Shown here: piece after piece, positions 59,685 through 64,000 of the stretch | How the letters are laid out: the number at the start of each line of letters is the position of its first letter | Position numbering within the stretch: the stretch's first letter is position 1 | Assembly: GCF_900116345.1 (NCBI RefSeq) | Contig: NZ_FPAH01000009.1 | Span: 29,896-93,895, forward strand | Reading direction: 5' to 3' | Length of the DNA stretch: 64,000 bases | Origin: Succinivibrio dextrinosolvens | Lineage (GTDB): Bacteria; Pseudomonadota; Gammaproteobacteria; Enterobacterales; Succinivibrionaceae | The notes under the pieces: generated by a model | The model's input: only the letters and a program-made list of their open reading frames with translations | The model's database searches: none | Told to the model about the DNA's origin: nothing | Program-made: the position numbers and the translations under genes

Positions 59685-59760
59685 GCCCAGATAGCTCAGT
59701 CGGTAGAGCAGGGGATTGAAAATCCCCGTGTCGGCGGTTCGATTCCGTCTCTGGGCACCA
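59685..59760 (+). tRNA. tRNA-Phe (GAA), copy 1
   Basis: The 76-base gene has acceptor stem GCCCAGA/TCTGGGC, T loop TTCGATT and encoded CCA. The anticodon loop TTGAAAA gives GAA. Confidence 0.97.
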
Positions 59761-59780
59761 TCTCAAATATACTTCTTTTT

Positions 59781-59856
59781 GCCCAGATAGCTCAGTCGGT
59801 AGAGCAGGGGATTGAAAATCCCCGTGTCGGCGGTTCGATTCCGTCTCTGGGCACCA
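59781..59856 (+). tRNA. tRNA-Phe (GAA), copy 2
   Basis: It is identical base for base to copy 1 and starts 96 bases after it, a tandem duplication. No separate promoter is visible. Confidence 0.97.
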
Positions 59857-60404
59857 TCCTTAGTTCAAATTTCCCTGACTCCAAAAACAAGATAAAACTC
59901 CTAATTAGTCCTATTGTTTTTGTATAAAATAACTGACACTTTTTTGAGTTCTGTCATTAGTAAATCCTTATACTACAACAAGTAAACAAAATTTCTTTGT
60001 ATTTTGGGATGTTAAAAAAATATCTCAATTATTGTCATTACATTGTGCAATATTTTTAATATAATATGCGCGTCTTTCAAGAATGTGCTTATAAATACCA
60101 ATTAAGTAATTTGGTTGGTGTTTGTTTTTATCAATTCTTCCTAGAAGAAAATTGTCGGTATACGGAACAATCGCTGAACAGAAAAATTTTGATTAGTTGT
60201 TTTCTTTTAGAGATTGTTTGTTTTGTTTAAAACATATCGTATATTTTTTCCGATGATTTGGGCAGGACTTGCCCTGTATGTTTGTGATTGAGCCTTTAAT
60301 GTCTTATTTGCGAACATGAACCAAATGAAGTGAGTTTCACTTCTGGAAATCTCTCCCTTATGAGAGAGGTTGGATGTCACTAGAATAATAAAGCATGGAT
60401 TATA
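59857..60404. other. Hairpin-rich region upstream of the XRE gene
   Basis: The 548-base gap holds a TATAAT at 60060-60065 and, after it, six short inverted repeats: ACCAA/TTGGT (about 60098-60117), TTCTTC/GAAGAA (60135-60149), ATTGT/ACAAT (about 60151-60171), GGGCA/TGCCC (60260-60274), GAAGTGA/TCACTTC (60327-60343) and CTCTC/GAGAG (60351-60368). They could form a structured leader of about 335 bases. No coding frame is convincing. Confidence 0.5.
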
Positions 60405-60665
60405 ATGAAAAAACAAATTCAATTATCTGCTAGTGCTGAGAGCGCTTTAAAGAAATTAGGCAGAAGCATCAAAACTGCTCGTATCAGAAGAGGTATTACT
60501 GCAACTTCTATGGCTGAACTAATGGAAACTACACGTGTTACTTTAGGTTCAATCGAAGATGGTCTACCTTCAGTTTCTATGGGTCATTATATTAAAGCCT
60601 TATCTGTTTTAGGACTTGATCTTCGTTTAACAAATATTTTGTTAGAAGAAACCGCTAGAGTCTAA
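60405..60665 (+). CDS. Solitary XRE-family (HipB-like) DNA-binding protein
   Basis: The 86-aa protein is one helix-turn-helix domain of the XRE/Cro type: ALKKLGRSIKTARIRRGITA, then TSMAELMETTRVTLGSIEDG as the two recognition helices, and a tail (HYIKALSVLGLDLRLTNIL) like that of HipB-type antitoxins. A HipA-like kinase would be expected beside a HipB, but none is present; kdsD follows after a terminator. The start is an ATG at 60405 with only a weak ribosome site. It could be an orphan antitoxin turned regulator. The long hairpin-rich leader suggests post-transcriptional control. Confidence 0.75.
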   Translation: MKKQIQLSASAESALKKLGRSIKTARIRRGITATSMAELMETTRVTLGSIEDGLPSVSMGHYIKALSVLGLDLRLTNILLEETARV

Positions 60666-60674
60666 TCGTTTTCT

Positions 60675-60701
60675 GTGTCCTGATTCTTTCTGTCAGGACA
60701 C
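60675..60701 (+). terminator. Terminator of the XRE gene
   Basis: GTGTCCTGA and TCAGGACAC form a perfect 9-bp stem with a 9-base loop just after the stop. Confidence 0.65.
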
Positions 60702-60828
60702 TTCATTCCCAGCTTTTTGATTTCTCTAAATTCACCATATATCTCCTTTCTGAACGTAAATATTTTTCAATGAATTGCTGTCGCGTGATAAAATACCCAA
60801 ATTCTTTGTGAAGATAGGAGTTACTATT

Positions 60829-61800
60829 TTGTCATCTCAAGCATGTATTAACGCAGGTGTAAGAGTCTTAAAAGAAGAGGCTCAGGCTATACTTGATTTA
60901 ATTCCTTCAATCAATGAAAACTTTGTCAAAGCATGTCAGATTATTCTAAATACCAAAGGAAAAGTAATCTTAACAGGTGTTGGTAAATCTGGACATATTG
61001 CAACTAAAATCGCCTCTACTCTGGCCAGTACAGGTACCCAGTCCTTCTTTGTTCAGGCAGGAGAAGCTGCTCACGGTGATTTGGGCATGATTGGCAAGGA
61101 TGACTGTGTAATTGCAATCTCAAATTCTGGTGAAGGCTCAGAGTTAAAAATACTGATTCCAATTCTAAAGCGCAGATGTATTCCTCTTATTGCTATTGTA
61201 GGTGATACCCAATCAAGTCTTGGTAAGGCTGCAAATGTAACTCTTTCTGCCCATGTTGAGAAAGAAGCCTGTCCATTGAATCTTGCACCTACCTCATCTT
61301 CAACCGCTGAGCTGGCTTTAGGCGATGCTCTGGCTGTTGCTCTGATTGAATCCAGAGGTTTTACTGAGAGAGACTTTGCCATGAGCCACCCTGGTGGAGC
61401 TTTAGGCAGACGTTTACTTGTTCACTGTCAGGATATTATGCACAAGGGAAATGAAATCCCTGTGGTTAAATCTAATGTATCCTTAAAAGATGCCCTGTTT
61501 GAAATGACACAGAAAACCCTTGGTTTTATCTGTATAGTTAATGATAAGCATGAACTTGTTGGTGTTTATACTGATGGTGATTTAAGACGCTCTCTTGAAA
61601 AGGGGGCCACTATTGATGCAAACATTGCAGATCTGATGAGTAAAACCGTTCGCGGTGTAGTAAGCTCTGATACTCTTGCTGCAGATGCTCTTGCAATGAT
61701 GCATAAACTGAAGATTAACTCCATGATTGTAACTGATAACGAAAATCACCCAATAGGAGCATTTAATCTTCATGATTTAATGCAGGCTGGAATTATTTAG
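60829..61800 (+). CDS. kdsD: D-arabinose 5-phosphate isomerase
   Basis: KdsD makes arabinose 5-phosphate from ribulose 5-phosphate, the first step of Kdo synthesis for LPS. The 323-aa protein has a SIS domain (about 25-165) with [20 protein letters not shown] and the [10 protein letters not shown] block, [15 protein letters not shown], and a pair of CBS domains (about 200-323). I start it at the TTG at 60829 because AGGAG (60816-60820) is 8 bases upstream; a further TTG at 60775 has no such signal. It forms an operon with hldE 11 bases later. Confidence 0.92.
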   Translation: MSSQACINAGVRVLKEEAQAILDLIPSINENFVKACQIILNTKGKVILTGVGKSGHIATKIASTLASTGTQSFFVQAGEAAHGDLGMIGKDDCVIAISNSGEGSELKILIPILKRRCIPLIAIVGDTQSSLGKAANVTLSAHVEKEACPLNLAPTSSSTAELALGDALAVALIESRGFTERDFAMSHPGGALGRRLLVHCQDIMHKGNEIPVVKSNVSLKDALFEMTQKTLGFICIVNDKHELVGVYTDGDLRRSLEKGATIDANIADLMSKTVRGVVSSDTLAADALAMMHKLKINSMIVTDNENHPIGAFNLHDLMQAGII

Positions 61801-61811
61801 GAAATATAAAA

Positions 61812-63233
61812 ATGAGTTCTGATAAGACTGTTAATTTTACTGGTGCGGTAACTGTAGTTGGTGATGTTATGCTTGACAGCTACTGGAAAGGTCCAAGTAG
61901 CAGAATTTCACCTGAAGCTCCTGTACCTGTTGTTAGAGTTACAGACAAGGAAGAACGCGCTGGTGGTGCTGCAAACGTTGCAATTAATATTGCCTCTCTT
62001 GGTGCGCCATGTAATCTGGTTGGTATTGTTGGTGAAGATAAGAATGCTGAGATCTTAGAGAAAATCGTAAGATCTCATTCTATCAAAACCGATTTTGTGC
62101 TGACTAAAGATCATCCTACTATAACCAAGCTCAGAGTTCTTTCAAGAAATCAGCAACTGCTACGTCTGGATTTTGAAGATTCCTTTTCAAATCTTGATGA
62201 AGAGATGATTCTAAAGTCATTTAAGGCTTCTGTAAAAAACTCAAAGGTTGTTATTTTTTCAGACTATGGAAAAGGTTCACTGGCTTCAGTCAGCAAGATG
62301 ATTGAGATTGCATCCTCTCTTGGTATTGCAAGTCTAATCGATCCTAAAGGTACCGATTTCGAGAAATACAGAGGAGCAACACTTTTAACTCCGAACATGT
62401 CTGAGTTTGAGGCTGTGGTTGGTAAAGTTGCTAACGATGAAGATCTTGAGCAGAAAGCTCTTGCTTTGATCAGCAAGCTTAACCTTAAGATGCTGCTGGT
62501 AACCAGATCTGAGGATGGTATGTCTTTGATCAGACCAGGAATGAAAGCAGTTCACCTGCCAACATATGCCCGTGAAGTTTACGATGTGACTGGTGCTGGT
62601 GACACAGTAATCGGTACTCTGGGAACCTGTCTTGCAAGCGGAATGGATATAGTTACTGCATGTGAGTATGCTAACAGTGCAGCAGGTATTGTTGTTGGTA
62701 AAATTGGTACTTCTACCGTTTCTCCAGCTGAACTTGAAAAGGCTTTAGGCAAGAAGACCGAGTCACAGGGAGAACTCTCTGAGGACGAGCTTTATAAGGT
62801 TGTAAGAGAGCTCCAGTCACGCGGAGAGAAGATTGTGATGACCAACGGCTGTTTTGATATCATTCATCCTGGTCATGTCACCTACCTGAAACAGGCTAAG
62901 TCTCTTGGCAATAAGCTTATTGTTGCGGTTAACTCTGATGAATCTGTAAAACGTCTGAAAGGTGACTCAAGACCTATAAATACATTGGAAGACAGAATTG
63001 CTGTTCTCAGTGGACTTTCCTCTGTTGATTATGTTGTTTCCTTTGGAGAGGATACTCCTCAGAAACTTATCTCAAGAATTCTTCCTGATATTCTTGTAAA
63101 AGGTGGAGACTACAAGGTTGAGGAAATTGCAGGTCACAAAGAAGTTATTGCGAATGGTGGTAAGGTTGTGATTATTCCATTTGTTGAGGGTAAATCAACA
63201 ACCAGTATTGTCAAGAAAATTCAACAGAACTAG
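61812..63233 (+). CDS. hldE: Bifunctional heptose 7-phosphate kinase/heptose 1-phosphate adenylyltransferase
   Basis: HldE (RfaE) phosphorylates heptose 7-phosphate and then adenylates heptose 1-phosphate to give ADP-heptose for the LPS inner core. The 473-aa protein has a ribokinase-like domain (1-315) with [15 protein letters not shown] and the catalytic base in [11 protein letters not shown] (near residue 264), then a nucleotidyltransferase domain with [16 protein letters not shown] (HxGH near 351-354) and the KGGDYK segment. Both domains look intact. It is coupled to kdsD, so Kdo and heptose synthesis genes are together. Confidence 0.96.
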   Translation: MSSDKTVNFTGAVTVVGDVMLDSYWKGPSSRISPEAPVPVVRVTDKEERAGGAANVAINIASLGAPCNLVGIVGEDKNAEILEKIVRSHSIKTDFVLTKDHPTITKLRVLSRNQQLLRLDFEDSFSNLDEEMILKSFKASVKNSKVVIFSDYGKGSLASVSKMIEIASSLGIASLIDPKGTDFEKYRGATLLTPNMSEFEAVVGKVANDEDLEQKALALISKLNLKMLLVTRSEDGMSLIRPGMKAVHLPTYAREVYDVTGAGDTVIGTLGTCLASGMDIVTACEYANSAAGIVVGKIGTSTVSPAELEKALGKKTESQGELSEDELYKVVRELQSRGEKIVMTNGCFDIIHPGHVTYLKQAKSLGNKLIVAVNSDESVKRLKGDSRPINTLEDRIAVLSGLSSVDYVVSFGEDTPQKLISRILPDILVKGGDYKVEEIAGHKEVIANGGKVVIIPFVEGKSTTSIVKKIQQN

Positions 63234-63242
63234 GTTATAGGA

Positions 63243-63279
63243 ACTGTTCTTTTCTATTTTGGTAAGAACAGTGCTTACC
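63243..63279 (+). other. Two mutually exclusive hairpins after hldE
   Basis: ACTGTTCTT/AAGAACAGT (63243-63272) and GGTAAG/CTTACC (63261-63279) share bases, so only one can form at a time. The hldE terminator follows 5 bases later. Confidence 0.45.
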
Positions 63280-63284
63280 AAACA

Positions 63285-63314
63285 AAAAACTCTCCACAAA
63301 ATCGGAGAGTTTTT
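63285..63314. terminator. Terminator between hldE and the Hfq-like gene
   Basis: AAAAACTCTCC and GGAGAGTTTTT form an 11-bp stem with an 8-base loop between the convergent genes, symmetrical for both strands. Confidence 0.85.
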
Positions 63315-63336
63315 TATATGTTTTTTCAAAAAAAAG

Positions 63337-63792
63337 TTATTCTGCTGTTTTATCTGTAGGAACAGCTGCAACTCCGTTGTCATCTTTTTTCTGATGACCG
63401 AAGCTGTTTCGTGAAGATGATGGTTCCGCTTTCTTTACAGTTATTGTTGAAATCTTGTCCTTATAAATCATCTGCTGGTGATGTTTTACATCAGTAATAC
63501 TGATAGTGAAAGCGTCAAAGGCACTTACAAGTCCTTCAAATTTAACACCGGTGATTAAAAAGATACTTACTGGAGTACGGGAATCCATCAGCCATTTTAG
63601 AGCAGCATTCTGTCCTTTTCCCTGAACAAAGGCGTTAACCATACCTTTCTGACGATCTTTGCCTTTGCCTCCATTCTTATGAGGTTTTCCTCCGATCTTT
63701 CCACTTGGTCGCTTGTGATCGGATGGTTTTTCTGAAAATTGTCTGTTTGAGGTTTGAATATTATCTTTCTTAAAGTCTTCCACTTTATTCAC
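63337..63792 (-). CDS. Atypical Hfq-like Sm protein with a basic N-terminal extension
   Basis: The core (about residues 58-118) aligns with Hfq: TPVSIFLITGVKFEGLVSAF is the Sm1 part and MIYKDKIST the Sm2 part (Hfq: YKHAIST). Against E. coli Hfq, Q8, F39, D40, F42 and K56 are kept, but Q41 becomes Ala (A94), H57 becomes Asp (D112), rim R16 and R17 become Met and Asp, and there is a two-residue insert before Sm2. A 57-residue basic tail (Lys/Gly-rich) precedes the core and an acidic tail follows, so at 151 aa it is far longer than usual. The start is a GTG with a weak ribosome site; M51 is another possible start. Alone, not next to miaA or hflX. Confidence 0.8.
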   Translation of the reverse strand: MNKVEDFKKDNIQTSNRQFSEKPSDHKRPSGKIGGKPHKNGGKGKDRQKGMVNAFVQGKGQNAALKWLMDSRTPVSIFLITGVKFEGLVSAFDAFTISITDVKHHQQMIYKDKISTITVKKAEPSSSRNSFGHQKKDDNGVAAVPTDKTAE

Positions 63793-64000
63793 GCTCTTTT
63801 ATATTAATAATGCTTGCACTAATTTACCATGAATCAATACTTTTTGATACGAATTGATAGTAATTTTGTTTTATCGCTATGATTTTTGTGGGCATTACCT
63901 GTTAAAGTGCAGTATTTATGCGCCTTAAAAATACATAGAAAAATTTTTTAATAAAAAATTGTGAAAAAAGTCGCATTTTCTTAAAAAAACAACTAAAATT
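63793..64000. other. Region upstream of the Hfq-like gene
   Basis: About 208 AT-rich bases to the end of the window. I see no coding frame or clear promoter hexamers. Confidence 0.4.

Noticed and set aside
59646..59927. Open frame of 93 codons with an internal repeat
   Set aside because: It reads through both tRNA-Phe genes; the repeated peptide is only the translated tRNA duplication.
60207..60422. Minus-strand open frame of 71 codons opposite the XRE leader
   Set aside because: Composition is random-like, there is no ribosome site, and it overlaps the hairpins and the start of the XRE gene.

Overview
The window is an AT-rich, gene-dense chromosomal segment of a Gram-negative, motile, succinate-forming gammaproteobacterium. 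The best guess is the Succinivibrionaceae (Aeromonadales), inferred from gene content rather than a marker-gene match. Support comes from LPS genes (lptF, lptG, kdsD, hldE), a Vibrio/Aeromonas-type flagellar regulator (flrA/fleQ), the FabV-type enoyl reductase, a complete quinol:fumarate reductase operon (frdABCD) and a solitary Hfq-like protein. I see no prophage, IS element, CRISPR array or rRNA operon.

Layout. 1-5 kb: the 3' end of ispH, an O-acetylhomoserine sulfhydrylase, a small secreted protein and valS. 5-13.4 kb: a membrane protein with a degenerate GGDEF domain, then mltG-tmk-holB-lptF, an AraC-type regulator on the other strand, and lptG. 13.5-16.8 kb: tRNA-Leu(CAA), a TSCPD-domain protein, a nitroreductase, galM and a TSUP permease. 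16.8-21.5 kb: leuABCD on the minus strand behind an unusual operator array. 22-30.4 kb: deaD, an RsmB-like rRNA methylase, a DUF4357 protein, alaA, dacB and fabV. 30.5-36.9 kb: a TSUP permease with folD, a tRNA-Arg/His/Leu cluster, a degenerate ROK regulator, pheA, a Bax-inhibitor-1 family protein and ung. 37.5-49.5 kb: a motility island in which flrA-pseB-pseC-pseF-pseG (minus) diverges from flgJ-flgK-flgL-orf-flaG-fliS (plus). 49.7-56.2 kb: pyruvate kinase, frdABCD and psd. 56.5-64 kb: tRNA-Gly, secA, two identical tRNA-Phe genes, a solitary XRE/HipB-like regulator with a structured leader, kdsD-hldE and an atypical Hfq-like gene.

How the parts fit. Pyruvate kinase and fumarate reductase belong to fermentative succinate metabolism. 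FlrA is an activator of sigma-54 promoters; a good -24/-12 element lies before flgJ, and FliA (sigma-28)-type promoters precede flaG and fliS, so a flagellar transcription hierarchy can be read from the DNA. Pseudaminic acid genes in the flrA operon suggest flagellin glycosylation is tied to the master regulator. LPS genes are scattered over three loci.

Most notable non-coding signals: four 24-bp gapped palindromes around the leuA promoter; a candidate sRNA between ung and pseG; a hairpin-rich leader before the XRE gene; a perfect CRP-type site about 430 bp upstream of pyruvate kinase; and an 18-bp perfect palindrome upstream of frdA. All functions are assigned from sequence reading and remembered family motifs; no database search was run.
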